NCBI GenBank assembly: GCA_021783435.1
Contig: JAJXUC010000128.1
Location: 1-11,246, forward strand
Length of the DNA: 11,246 nt
Reading direction: 5' to 3'
From: Pseudomonadota bacterium
GTDB lineage: Bacteria > Pseudomonadota > Gammaproteobacteria > Burkholderiales > Burkholderiaceae
The notes below the pieces were generated by a model. The model searched no databases. It saw nothing but the letters and a program-made list of their open reading frames with translations, and was not told the origin of the DNA. Numbering within the stretch: position 1 is the stretch's first letter; each line of letters opens with the position of its first letter. The translations under genes and the position numbers were made by a program. Positions 1-7,097 of this stretch are shown piece after piece.

Positions 1-455
1 TCGGCATCTACCTGTGCGTCGTCGATATCGACCGCAGCACCGGTGAAACCAAAATTCGCCGCTTCTACGCGCTCGACGACTGCGGCACGCGCATCAACCC
101 GATGATCATCGAAGGCCAGATCCACGGTGGCCTGACGGAAGGTTTTGCGGTGGCTATGGGCCAGCAGATGCCATTTGACGCGCAGGGCAACCTGCTTGGC
201 AACACGTTGATGGACTACTTCCTCCCCACATTCGTCGAAACCCCGCACTGGGAGACTGACCACACCGTCACCCCCTCGCCCCACCACCCGATCGGCGCCA
301 AGGGCGTGGCTGAATCGCCGCACGTGGGTTCCATCCCCACGTTTACCTCGGCAGTGGTGGATGCCTTTTCGCATCGGGGTGTGACCCACATGGACATGCC
401 CCACAGCGCATTCCGCGTCTGGAAGGAACTCAAAGCTCGCGGCCTGGCCCTCTGA
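1..455 (+). CDS. coxL: CO dehydrogenase large (molybdopterin) subunit, C-terminal part
   Basis: This is the last 151 codons of a xanthine oxidase-family molybdenum hydroxylase subunit; the reading frame enters at base 3 and the start lies outside the window. CoxL carries the Mo-S-Cu centre that oxidises CO to CO2. Visible family blocks are RINPMIIEGQIHGGLTEG (cofactor-binding region) and, near the end, PHHPIGAKGVAESPHVG, which contains the Glu that corresponds to the conserved active-site glutamate. The closing MDMPHSAFRVWKEL also fits CoxL. The tail resembles form I CO dehydrogenases as I remember them, but the diagnostic loop (AYxCSFR in form I, AYRGAGR in form II) is not in the window. The genes downstream are Cox maturation factors, which supports CoxL over another hydroxylase. 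One oddity is that the usual Gly before the glutamate reads Ala (VAES). Family assignment is secure; CO specificity is inferred. Confidence 0.88.
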   Translation, partial: GIYLCVVDIDRSTGETKIRRFYALDDCGTRINPMIIEGQIHGGLTEGFAVAMGQQMPFDAQGNLLGNTLMDYFLPTFVETPHWETDHTVTPSPHHPIGAKGVAESPHVGSIPTFTSAVVDAFSHRGVTHMDMPHSAFRVWKELKARGLAL

Positions 456-481
456 CACCCGTTCAAAGAAAGCACAGTCTC

Positions 482-1078
482 ATGGAAGTCAAACTCGACA
501 AACGCTACCCGCTGGATGTCGATCCAGCGCGCGCCTGGAGCGTCCTACGCGACCTCAAAGCGGTGGCCGGCTGCATGCCGGGCGCGGAACTCACCGAACA
601 GCTGTCCGAGACTTCGTACAAGGGCGGCGTGAAAGTCAAGGTTGGTCCGGCCGTCGCCCAGTTCGGCGGCACGGTGGACGTGCTGGAGAAGGACGATGCG
701 GCCCAGAAAATGGTGCTGCGCGGAAAAGGCACTGATAAAGGGGGGTCATCGGCCTCGATGGAACTCATTGCCGTGATTGAACCCGACCCGGCCAGCCCCG
801 TGCATTCGGTACTGCACGGCGAAGCGACGGTCACAGTCAACGGTAAGTTCGCCCAGTTTGGGGGCCGCCTGATGGTGCAGGTGTCGGACATGATCCTGGT
901 GCAGTTCGTCGAGAACTTCCGCCGGACTGCGCTGGCCCTACCCGCAACGGCCAGTGCGACGGCTGCGCCTGCTGTGGCGAGTGCACCTCCGAAGGTCGCT
1001 GGTGAGATCAACGGCCTGGCGATCATCTGGGCGCTCATCAAGAACTGGTGGCTCGGCCTGTTTGGCAAACGCGTCTGA
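482..1078 (+). CDS. coxG: CoxG, membrane-anchored SRPBCC-fold protein
   Basis: A 198-residue protein of the CoxG family. Residues 1 to about 150 match the START/SRPBCC-like fold, with the family-typical AGCMPGAELTE near residue 30 and a KVGPAVAQFGGTV stretch. An Ala/Pro-rich linker (about 150-172) leads to a C-terminal hydrophobic segment, NGLAIIWALIKNWWLGLFG, followed by basic residues, which looks like a membrane anchor. CoxG is known to tie CO dehydrogenase to the membrane; work on mycobacteria indicates that it binds quinone in its cavity, so it probably links the enzyme to respiration. The gene starts 26 bases after coxL and ends 14 bases before coxD, consistent with one operon. Only a weak GAAAG-type ribosome site precedes the ATG. 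Its position straight after coxL differs from the classical coxL-D-E-F-G order. Confidence 0.9.
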   Translation: MEVKLDKRYPLDVDPARAWSVLRDLKAVAGCMPGAELTEQLSETSYKGGVKVKVGPAVAQFGGTVDVLEKDDAAQKMVLRGKGTDKGGSSASMELIAVIEPDPASPVHSVLHGEATVTVNGKFAQFGGRLMVQVSDMILVQFVENFRRTALALPATASATAAPAVASAPPKVAGEINGLAIIWALIKNWWLGLFGKRV

Positions 1079-1092
1079 GCGGATCACGCCGT

Positions 1093-2034
1093 ATGCCCAG
1101 CCTGTCATCCACCTCATCCATGGACGAACGCGTGCTGCGTGAACATCTGCAGCGCGTCGGATACCTGGCCGATCCAGATCTGGCCACCACGGTCTGGCTG
1201 GCGGGCCGGCTGCAGCGCCCGCTGCTCATCGAGGGCGACGCTGGTGTTGGCAAAACCGCCTTGGCCACCGCGCTGGCGCAATCGCAGGGTGCCGAGCTGG
1301 TGCGCCTCCAGTGCTTCGAAGGGTTGGATCTGTCGCAGGCGGCTTACGAGTGGAACTACGGTCGCCAACTGATGGCTATCCGCCTCCATGAAGGCCGCAG
1401 CGACCCAATACGCGAGTCCGACGTGTTCGCGCGTGACTTCCTGCTGGAGCGTCCACTGCTCAAGGCCATTAGCCGGGTGGGGCCGTGTGTGCTGCTGATC
1501 GACGAGATCGATCGTGCGGACGAGGCCTTCGAAGCCCTTTTGCTGGAGGTTCTGGCCGATTACCAGATTACCGTGCCCGAGCTTGGCACCATTCGCGCCC
1601 AGAACATTCCACAGGTCATCCTGACCAGCAACGGCACGCGCGAACTCTCGGACGCACTGCGCCGACGTTGCCTGTATCACTACCTCGACTACCCGACCCT
1701 TGCGCGTGAGGTGGCCATCGTGAAAACCGCCGTGCCTGAGGCTGATACCGTGCTGGTGGAAGAGTGCGTGCAATTCGTGCAGCGCCTGCGCCACGAGGAC
1801 CTCGCCAAGACTCCTGGCATTGCTGAAACCCTGGATTGGGTGCGCGCCTTGCACCAGCTCAACCAGCACACCCTGCCCGAAGACACTGGTGTGCTGCTGA
1901 CCACGCTGGGCTGTCTGCTCAAGACGCGTGAAGATCGCTTTGCACTCTCGGCCGGACGGGCGATGCAACTGATCGAAGGCCGGCGCGCGGTCGGCGTCGC
2001 CGAAAAAGCCGCTGCGGTGGCAGCATCCTCATGA
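1093..2034 (+). CDS. coxD: CoxD, MoxR-family AAA+ ATPase for CO dehydrogenase maturation
   Basis: A 313-residue AAA+ ATPase of the MoxR group. Walker A is GDAGVGKT at residues 48-55, Walker B is LLIDEID with D137/E138, sensor 1 is TSN with N180, and an arginine run (R190-R192) follows as a possible Arg finger. In Oligotropha carboxidovorans, CoxD is a membrane-bound chaperone needed to build the Mo-S-Cu centre, with its role placed at sulfur insertion. MoxR ATPases work with VWA partners, and coxE follows directly: the coxD TGA overlaps the coxE ATG as ATGA, implying translational coupling. The frame stays open upstream to 1048 inside coxG. ATG 1093 was chosen because it clears coxG; ATG 1120 (MDERVLREHL) is also possible and matches where homology probably begins. 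Neither has a strong ribosome site. Confidence 0.93.
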   Translation: MPSLSSTSSMDERVLREHLQRVGYLADPDLATTVWLAGRLQRPLLIEGDAGVGKTALATALAQSQGAELVRLQCFEGLDLSQAAYEWNYGRQLMAIRLHEGRSDPIRESDVFARDFLLERPLLKAISRVGPCVLLIDEIDRADEAFEALLLEVLADYQITVPELGTIRAQNIPQVILTSNGTRELSDALRRRCLYHYLDYPTLAREVAIVKTAVPEADTVLVEECVQFVQRLRHEDLAKTPGIAETLDWVRALHQLNQHTLPEDTGVLLTTLGCLLKTREDRFALSAGRAMQLIEGRRAVGVAEKAAAVAASS

Positions 2035-3239
2035 ACGCCATGAGTCCGGCATCGGGTCATTCCCCCGCTGCGCCACGCGCCTTGGAGCCCAGCGATGGCC
2101 TCGTTGGTTTCGCCGCCATGTTGCGCGATCATGGATTGAAGATCGGTGTGGCTGAGCAACAGGCGATGCTCCAGGCAAGTCTGGCGCTGGGTGCCCTACA
2201 GAGTGACAAGTTGCGAGCAGCCTGGCGGGCGATTGCTTGCCATAACGTGCGCGATTGGCGCCAGTGGCCCGAATTGTTTGAGCGTTACTGGTACCCGCAG
2301 CGGCTCAAGGGCCAGGTGCGGGTGAGCGGCCAGATGCGACCTTCTCGCGATTTGCGGCAAGTTGTGCAAAGCTTGCATGCGCAGATGCAAAAGCCCACCG
2401 ACAGTTCCGAGCCCGGCCAAGCCGCCCCGCAGTCGGCCAGCCTGGCCGCTGGCGCCCGCGAGAACCCTGACGACGCGGGCAGTCCACGCGCCATGGGTGG
2501 TGCAAGCCGCACCGAAGCACTGCATCAGCGCGACGGCCAGATGTGGCTGCCGCAGGACCTGGGCGCGCTGCAGCAGCTGGCGCGACAGATCACCGCACAG
2601 TTGCGGCCGCGCCCAACCCGACGCTGGCAGACTGCACTTCCCGGGCGTAGGCTCGACTTGCGCCAGACCCTGCGCCGCAGCGTGGCCTGGGGCGGCGAGC
2701 CGCTGCGCCCGGCGTGGATGGTGCTGCGCCGCGAGCCGCCGCGGCTGTTCATCCTGATCGACGTGAGCCGCTCGATGGAATCGCACGCGCCACTGTTTCT
2801 GCGCATCGCCCGAGCCTTTGCGGCGGCAGCGCAGGCGCGGGTGTTTGTGTTTCATGTGCGACTGGCTGAAATCACACCGCTGATGCAGCGCGACTCGGCC
2901 GCGGTCCAGGAAAAGATCAACGCCGTGACCGCTGGTTTCGGTGCCGGCACGCGAATTGCCACCAGCCTGCATGACTTTGTGCGCGTGCATGCTCGCGCTC
3001 AGCTCAGCCGTGGCTCGCGGGTCTGGATTTTTTCTGATGGATTCGACACGGATGAGCCGGATGCGCTGCCCAATGCCCTGCAGGCCGCGCGTGCGCGAGG
3101 CGCCCGCATCACCTGGTTTCACCCCACCCGTGCCCTGCCGGCCGCGGTTGCGCTGCAGCGCTCGAAGGCGAGTGTCGAAAGGTTCGTCGCGCTTGCCAGC
3201 CTGAGCGACCTGGTTGCTGGACGAAAGTCGTTGCATTGA
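2031..3239 (+). CDS. coxE: CoxE, VWA-domain partner of CoxD
   Basis: A 402-residue protein with a C-terminal von Willebrand factor A domain, roughly residues 235-395. The MIDAS metal site is complete: DVSRS (D244, S246, S248), T307 in GAGTRIATSL, and D336 in FSDGFDT. The N-terminal half (to about 230) is helical and Arg/Gln-rich, with a low-complexity linker around residues 120-165, as is usual for CoxE. Established work on O. carboxidovorans places CoxE, with CoxF, at copper insertion into the active site after CoxD has acted. The start overlaps the coxD stop by 4 bases (ATGA). A second in-frame ATG lies 3 codons on. The gene is complete with no sign of damage. Confidence 0.93.
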   Translation: MNAMSPASGHSPAAPRALEPSDGLVGFAAMLRDHGLKIGVAEQQAMLQASLALGALQSDKLRAAWRAIACHNVRDWRQWPELFERYWYPQRLKGQVRVSGQMRPSRDLRQVVQSLHAQMQKPTDSSEPGQAAPQSASLAAGARENPDDAGSPRAMGGASRTEALHQRDGQMWLPQDLGALQQLARQITAQLRPRPTRRWQTALPGRRLDLRQTLRRSVAWGGEPLRPAWMVLRREPPRLFILIDVSRSMESHAPLFLRIARAFAAAAQARVFVFHVRLAEITPLMQRDSAAVQEKINAVTAGFGAGTRIATSLHDFVRVHARAQLSRGSRVWIFSDGFDTDEPDALPNALQAARARGARITWFHPTRALPAAVALQRSKASVERFVALASLSDLVAGRKSLH

Positions 3240-3285
3240 TCCGATTGTCCTGACCTGGGTCTTTCGACACCACAAGGAGTTCACC

Positions 3286-4317
3286 ATGAACAACACCGAA
3301 TGGATTTCAGCAGCCGCCAGGCTGCAGGCGCAACAACAGCCTTTTGCGCTGGTCTCGGTGTTGCGCGTACAGCCTCCCGCCTCGGCGCGACCGGGAGACA
3401 AGGCCCTCGTCACCGCCGACGGCGCCATCTACGGCTGGATCGGTGGGGGCTGTGCGCAGCCCGCTGTCATCAAAACCGTGCGCCAGGCCTTGCTGGACGG
3501 GCAGCCGCGCACCATCCGCATCGCGCCGTCTGACCGCAGCGAAGTGCGCTCGCTTGACGACGTGCTCGAATTCGGCATGGCCTGTCACTCGGGTGGCACG
3601 CTCGAAATTTTCATCGACCCGGTTCTGCCTGCCGTCCGTCTGGCGTTATTCGGCGATTCGCCGGTGGCGCGGGCGCTTGCCGCGCTGGCGCCGCGTGTGG
3701 GGTTCTCGGTGACGGTGGTGGCGGACGGTGCAACGGCACGAGATTTCCCCGATGCTGAGCGCGTACTGTTGAGCGATGACGTGGCACGGGTGTGTGAGGC
3801 GGTGCCCTCCGTCGCGTTTGCCATCGTGGCCACACAAGGCCGCCGCGACCTGCAGGGCCTCAAAGCCGCGCTGGCGCTTCGGCCGCACAAGCTGTGGTTC
3901 GTGTCCAGCGCGCGCAAAGCCGGGGTGCTCAAGCAAAGTCTGGTCGCCAGCGGCGAAGATGCGGCCGATGTGGCTGCCATTGTGGCGCCGGCTGGCGAGC
4001 CCATCGGGGCGCAGACTGCCGAGGAGATTGCCTTGTCGGTGCTGGCCGCTGTGGTCGCCGCGCGGCGTAGGCCGGCGACTGCCTTGACCGATGCGTTGAT
4101 CGCGCATGCAGCAGACGGAACGGTTGTTGACTCCAAGCAGACAGCGGTTTTCGCTGCAAAGTCGATCGAACCCGAAGTCGCGAAATCCTGTTGCGGCGGG
4201 GTGGCGAAGAAGGCTGCTGTGGTGTTGCCGAACGCCCCAGCCGAGGCGCCTGCTGCATCCACCGAGCGGCGACCTGATTTAACCGAGGCGTCGAAAAAAT
4301 CCTGTTGCGGAGGCTGA
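3286..4317 (+). CDS. coxF: CoxF, XdhC-like maturation protein with a double SCCGG tail
   Basis: A 343-residue XdhC/CoxI-family protein. The N-terminal XdhC part has GWIGGGCAQP (C56) and MACHSGGTLEI (C100), the two conserved cysteine blocks. A second domain begins near residue 120 (LALFGDSPVARALAAL) and resembles the XdhC Rossmann part, though without a classic GxGxxG. The last ~45 residues are unusual: an Ala/Pro/Lys-rich linker bounded by two copies of KSCCGG, with cysteines at 302-303 and 340-341, the second copy forming the very C-terminus. XdhC proteins carry or protect the molybdenum cofactor, and CoxF has been placed at copper insertion in CO dehydrogenase. The paired vicinal cysteines would suit Cu(I) or sulfur handling, which is my inference. 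ATG 3286 is chosen because AAGGAG (3274-3279) sits 6 bases upstream; the frame is open further back into coxE. Confidence 0.85.
   Translation: MNNTEWISAAARLQAQQQPFALVSVLRVQPPASARPGDKALVTADGAIYGWIGGGCAQPAVIKTVRQALLDGQPRTIRIAPSDRSEVRSLDDVLEFGMACHSGGTLEIFIDPVLPAVRLALFGDSPVARALAALAPRVGFSVTVVADGATARDFPDAERVLLSDDVARVCEAVPSVAFAIVATQGRRDLQGLKAALALRPHKLWFVSSARKAGVLKQSLVASGEDAADVAAIVAPAGEPIGAQTAEEIALSVLAAVVAARRRPATALTDALIAHAADGTVVDSKQTAVFAAKSIEPEVAKSCCGGVAKKAAVVLPNAPAEAPAASTERRPDLTEASKKSCCGG
4183..4310 (+). repeat. Direct repeat encoding the two KSCCGG motifs
   Basis: The 14-base sequence AAATCCTGTTGCGG occurs at 4183-4196 and again at 4297-4310, in the same frame of coxF, each time encoding Lys-Ser-Cys-Cys-Gly. 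The codons are identical although Lys, Ser and Cys have alternatives. This suggests duplication of a short segment or recent constraint at the DNA level. The second copy also lies just upstream of the mocA start and supplies part of its ribosome site. Confidence 0.85.
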
Positions 4318-4322
4318 GCACC

Positions 4323-5003
4323 ATGGGTTGCATTCTCAAAGGAGGAGGCGGTTTGTACAGTCGGCTTGCGGTGGGTGCCGTGCTGCTGGCCGCAGGGTCT
4401 GGATCGCGCATGGGACACCGGCCGAAAAGCCTGCTCGAACTTGGTGGCATTCCGCTGATCCGGCGCCAGATCATCGCGCTCTCGGGCGCAGGTGTGGACG
4501 AGTTGGTTGTGGTCCTTGGCCACCATGCGCAACGCATCGCCCCCGTGGTGCAGGAATTCCCGGTGACCGTGGTGTACAACCCGGAACCGGACACGGGCCA
4601 AGTGTCGTCGCTGCGGCTTGGGCTGCAGGCGTTATCCCCGCGTATCGACACGGTTCTGGTGGCATTGGCCGACCAGCCTCTCATCAACGCACAGGACATC
4701 AACGATTTGATCGGCGCGTACAAAAAGCGTCCCGCGGGCACACAGGTGGTGCAACCGGAGGTGGATGGCCAGCCAGGCAACCCGGTGATGTTGAGTGCTG
4801 AAGTGCGCGAACAGATTTTGAGCGGCGAGGCTCGCATCGGCTGCCGGCAATGGCAGGCCGCGCACCCCGACCAGGTGCACCGCTGGGTCAGCACCAACCA
4901 ACGCTACCGCACCGACGTGGACACGCCAGACGACATCGAGGCTCTGGCAGCGCGCACCGGTCACCGTCTGCGCTGGCCTGCCGATCTGTTGGTCTCGGCC
5001 TGA
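4323..5003 (+). CDS. mocA: MocA-like molybdenum cofactor nucleotidyltransferase
   Basis: A 226-residue protein of the MobA-like NTP transferase family. The N-terminal nucleotide-binding signature is LAAGSGSRMG (22-31) followed by K35; ADQP with D117 is the probable Mg-binding motif; RYRTDVDTPDD near the end is typical of the family. MocA joins CMP to molybdopterin to give the cytosine dinucleotide form used by CO dehydrogenase and related hydroxylases. CTP over GTP is inferred from the cox context, not read from residues. The start is uncertain. ATG 4323 has GCGGAGG (4307-4313) 9 bases upstream, inside the end of coxF. TTG 4353 has AAAGGAGG (4338-4345) at good spacing and would give 216 residues starting closer to the conserved fold. 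The gene begins 5 bases after coxF, so co-transcription is likely. Confidence 0.86.
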   Translation: MGCILKGGGGLYSRLAVGAVLLAAGSGSRMGHRPKSLLELGGIPLIRRQIIALSGAGVDELVVVLGHHAQRIAPVVQEFPVTVVYNPEPDTGQVSSLRLGLQALSPRIDTVLVALADQPLINAQDINDLIGAYKKRPAGTQVVQPEVDGQPGNPVMLSAEVREQILSGEARIGCRQWQAAHPDQVHRWVSTNQRYRTDVDTPDDIEALAARTGHRLRWPADLLVSA

Positions 5004-5038
5004 ATGCCGCTGCATAAACGCGCCAACGCTCGAGCCCC

Positions 5039-5737
5039 ATGCTGCCGCCCACGCCCCTGTTGTCGCTGTGGTCGACGCCACTGGGCCTGTACCGCTTCGC
5101 GCGGGCCGATGCGATCAACGGTTTGCTGGTGCGCGTCTTCGAGTCGATGCGGGCCACCGATCCGTCAGCCCGGGACGGCCACATGGATTTCTACGCCAGC
5201 CGTGACGACCTGCTGCAACGCATCCGCCTGCCCGAATGGAATGACTTGGTCCGCTTCATCGTGGACAGCCTGCGCCAGACCGTTGTCCTGGCCAACCAGA
5301 GCGCTTGGTCCGAAGCCACGCCGGGGCTGCAGATCGTTCTTCGCGGCATCTGGTTCCAGATCGCCAACCAGGGCAGCTTCCACGATGTGCACACGCATGG
5401 CAATTGCTCGTGGTCGGGCGTGTACTGCGTGCAGGTGGACGCAGATGCCCAGCGTGCGGCGCACCCCTTGTTGGAGAGCGCCAATGGCATCACGCGCTTT
5501 TATGGCCCCAACTTCAACCACTTGGGCGGTGCCTTCGTCGACTTTGGCAACGCCTACCTGCAGTCGGCCCAGCTCGATGTGCCGCCTCTGGCAGGACAGT
5601 TGGTGGTGTTCCCATCGTGGCTGCCACACCAAGCCTTGCCCTATGCGGGGGAAGCCGACCGCATCATCGTGTCCTTCAACGCCAGTGTGCACACGACGTC
5701 CGGATCCGATCAGCGACACACTTACGCTCATGCTTGA
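5039..5737 (+). CDS. Putative 2OG-Fe(II) oxygenase-like protein (TIGR02466-type)
   Basis: A 232-residue protein that resembles the TIGR02466 / 2OG-FeII_Oxy_5 family of putative 2-oxoglutarate- and iron-dependent oxygenases. The evidence is FHDVHTHGNCSWSGVYCV (H115, D116, H118, H120) followed about 75 residues later by VVFPSWLPHQ (H197) and R208 in RIIVSFN, the usual order of metal ligands and the basic residue that holds 2-oxoglutarate. Which residue replaces the Asp of a normal HxD site cannot be settled by eye, and catalysis is not proven. The gene starts 35 bases after mocA and is followed by about 200 bases before coxI. It is not part of the classical cox gene set, so its role here is unknown; modification of a Cox protein or a cofactor-related small molecule are guesses. 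No strong ribosome site was seen. Confidence 0.72.
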   Translation: MLPPTPLLSLWSTPLGLYRFARADAINGLLVRVFESMRATDPSARDGHMDFYASRDDLLQRIRLPEWNDLVRFIVDSLRQTVVLANQSAWSEATPGLQIVLRGIWFQIANQGSFHDVHTHGNCSWSGVYCVQVDADAQRAAHPLLESANGITRFYGPNFNHLGGAFVDFGNAYLQSAQLDVPPLAGQLVVFPSWLPHQALPYAGEADRIIVSFNASVHTTSGSDQRHTYAHA

Positions 5738-5784
5738 GACGACGCGTTGCAAGCATGCATCAAGGGGCGCCAGCGCTGTGGCAG

Positions 5785-5804
5785 GTGCTCGATCGATCGA
5801 GCAC
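5785..5804. promoter_or_regulatory. Perfect 20-bp palindrome upstream of coxI
   Basis: The sequence GTGCTCGATCGATCGAGCAC is a perfect inverted repeat with no spacer. It sits in the only sizeable gap of the cox block (5738-5937), 134 bases before the coxI start. It could be an operator for a dimeric regulator, or form a hairpin in the RNA. No T-run follows, so an intrinsic terminator is unlikely. A looser pair GCAAGCAT (5749-5756) and ATGCTTGC (5827-5834) flanks it symmetrically. I could not find a convincing -35/-10 promoter in this gap. Confidence 0.5.
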
Positions 5805-5924
5805 GGCGATTCGAGCGCAATCCCTGATGCTTGCTTATGGCCTGCTCGTGATGCGCACGTCGGGTGTTTTTCGCCCCTGGCATGCCTCCATGCCGCCCGT
5901 AATCACCCCACTCTCTGATTCCAT

Positions 5925-5931
5925 GGAGAGG
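5925..5931 (+). promoter_or_regulatory. Ribosome binding site that fixes the coxI start
   Basis: GGAGAGG lies 6 bases upstream of ATG 5938. It overlaps the earlier in-frame ATG at 5923, which has no comparable site of its own, so 5938 is preferred as the start. Confidence 0.7.
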
Positions 5932-5937
5932 TACATC

Positions 5938-6939
5938 ATGAACAGCATCGACATCGAAGTCATACGCACCGCTCTGGAATGGCTCGATAAGGGCCACCGT
6001 GTCACGCTTGGCACGGTGGTTCGAACCTGGGGATCGGCGCCCCGCCCGCCGGGTTCACTCATGATCATCCGCGACGACGCACAGGTGTCGGGCTCGGTGT
6101 CGGGCGGCTGCATCGAGGACGATCTCATTGGCCGCGTTGCGCGCGGCGAACTCGCTCTGCGCAAACCGGAAATCACGACGTATGGACAGACCGCCGAGGA
6201 GGTGCGGCGTTTCGGCCTTCCCTGCGGGGGTACGGTGCAGATCGTGTTGGAGCCCCTCTCATCACAGTCCCATCTGCGCGAACTTTTAGTGGACATTGAG
6301 CGCCATCACCGTGTGCAGCGACGCATGGACATGAAGACAGGTCTGGTGCGGCTGGAGCCAGCGCTGGAAGGCGACCGCGTGGCATTCGACGGCGCCACGC
6401 TCATCACCGTGCATGGCCCGCGCTTGCGCCTGCTCATCATTGGTGGCGGTCAGCTCTCGCGCTACCTCGCATCCATGGCGGTGATGTTGGACTACCAGGT
6501 GACTGTGTGTGAACCTCGCACCGAGTATCACGAAGGCTGGAGCGAACTGCCGGGCATGACCCTTTCCACGCTGATGCCAGACGACCTGGTTCTCGCCATG
6601 AACCTGGACCACAACAGTGCTGTGGTGGCCGTCACGCATGACCCCAAGCTCGACGACCTGGCACTCATGGAGGCGTTGCGCACGCCAGCTTTCTATGTGG
6701 GTGCACTGGGTTCACTGCATAACAACGCCAAACGCCGGGAACGTCTGCTGGAATTTAACGTCACCCCTGAAGAAGCAGCGCGTCTGCGCGGACCCGTTGG
6801 TTTGCGCTTGGGCGCACTCACACCGCCGGAAATCGCCATGAGCATCGTTGCCGAGATGACGGCGCTGCGCCGCGGGATTGACTTGAATCAGCCACTGCGT
6901 CAATGGGAGCGCTCATCGACGGTCTGTGCCTTGGCCTGA
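5938..6939 (+). CDS. coxI: CoxI, XdhC-family molybdenum cofactor insertion protein
   Basis: A 333-residue XdhC/CoxI protein of usual length. The N-terminal domain has GSVSGGCIEDDL (C58) and FGLPCGGTVQIVLEP (C96), the conserved cysteine blocks. A Rossmann-type domain starts with RLLIIGGGQLS near residue 162 and continues to VGALGSLHNNAKRRERL and GLRLGALTPPEIAMSI, both typical of XdhC C-termini. XdhC binds mature molybdenum cofactor, protects it during sulfuration and hands it to the hydroxylase. Together with coxF this gives two XdhC relatives in one cluster; coxI is the more canonical. The frame is open far upstream, but that stretch overlaps the oxygenase-like gene in another frame and is not coding. 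It is the last cox gene before the insertion-sequence scar. Confidence 0.9.
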   Translation: MNSIDIEVIRTALEWLDKGHRVTLGTVVRTWGSAPRPPGSLMIIRDDAQVSGSVSGGCIEDDLIGRVARGELALRKPEITTYGQTAEEVRRFGLPCGGTVQIVLEPLSSQSHLRELLVDIERHHRVQRRMDMKTGLVRLEPALEGDRVAFDGATLITVHGPRLRLLIIGGGQLSRYLASMAVMLDYQVTVCEPRTEYHEGWSELPGMTLSTLMPDDLVLAMNLDHNSAVVAVTHDPKLDDLALMEALRTPAFYVGALGSLHNNAKRRERLLEFNVTPEEAARLRGPVGLRLGALTPPEIAMSIVAEMTALRRGIDLNQPLRQWERSSTVCALA

Positions 6940-7018
6940 GTCGCTTGCGCATCTGAGAGGCTACATACTGAACCGCCCCGGGATTGCTGGAGGCTCCAAC
7001 CTTTGAGAAGATGGAGCC

Positions 7019-7096
7019 ATGAACAAGTCGAACAAGTTTTCGCCTGAAGTGCGTGAGCGCGCGGTGCGCATGGTGCAGGAGCACCGCGGTGAGCAT
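7019..7096 (+). pseudogene. IS3-family transposase OrfA, 5' fragment
   Basis: Only the first ~26 codons remain: [20 protein letters not shown] is the standard N-terminus of the helix-turn-helix OrfA of IS3-family elements common in Burkholderiales. It normally continues with a PSLWAAIES-type sequence; here it changes abruptly after HRGEH into unrelated coding sequence. OrfB and the right end are missing. GGAG in AGATGGAGCC precedes the start. Confidence 0.75.
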
Positions 7097-7097
7097 G

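Noticed and set aside
3214..3285. Longer start for coxF reaching into coxE
   Set aside because: AAGGAG at 3274-3279 lies 6 bases before ATG 3286, and XdhC homology needs nothing upstream.
2196..3428. 410-codon open frame on the - strand across coxE
   Set aside because: It is antisense to a complete VWA gene, is Arg/Ala/Gln-rich with no recognisable motif, and fits GC-rich third-position shadowing. The same applies to the 358-codon - strand frame at 9681-10757 over cbpA and to 3585-4601 over coxF.
5305..5937. Long in-frame extension upstream of coxI (open from 5305)
   Set aside because: It overlaps the oxygenase-like gene in another frame, shows no XdhC-like sequence, and a good ribosome site marks ATG 5938.
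1..6939. Nicotine, xanthine or other molybdenum hydroxylase cluster instead of CO dehydrogenase
   Set aside because: The full coxG-D-E-F set and the form I-like CoxL tail favour CO dehydrogenase, though the active-site loop is outside the window and the alternative is not strictly excluded.
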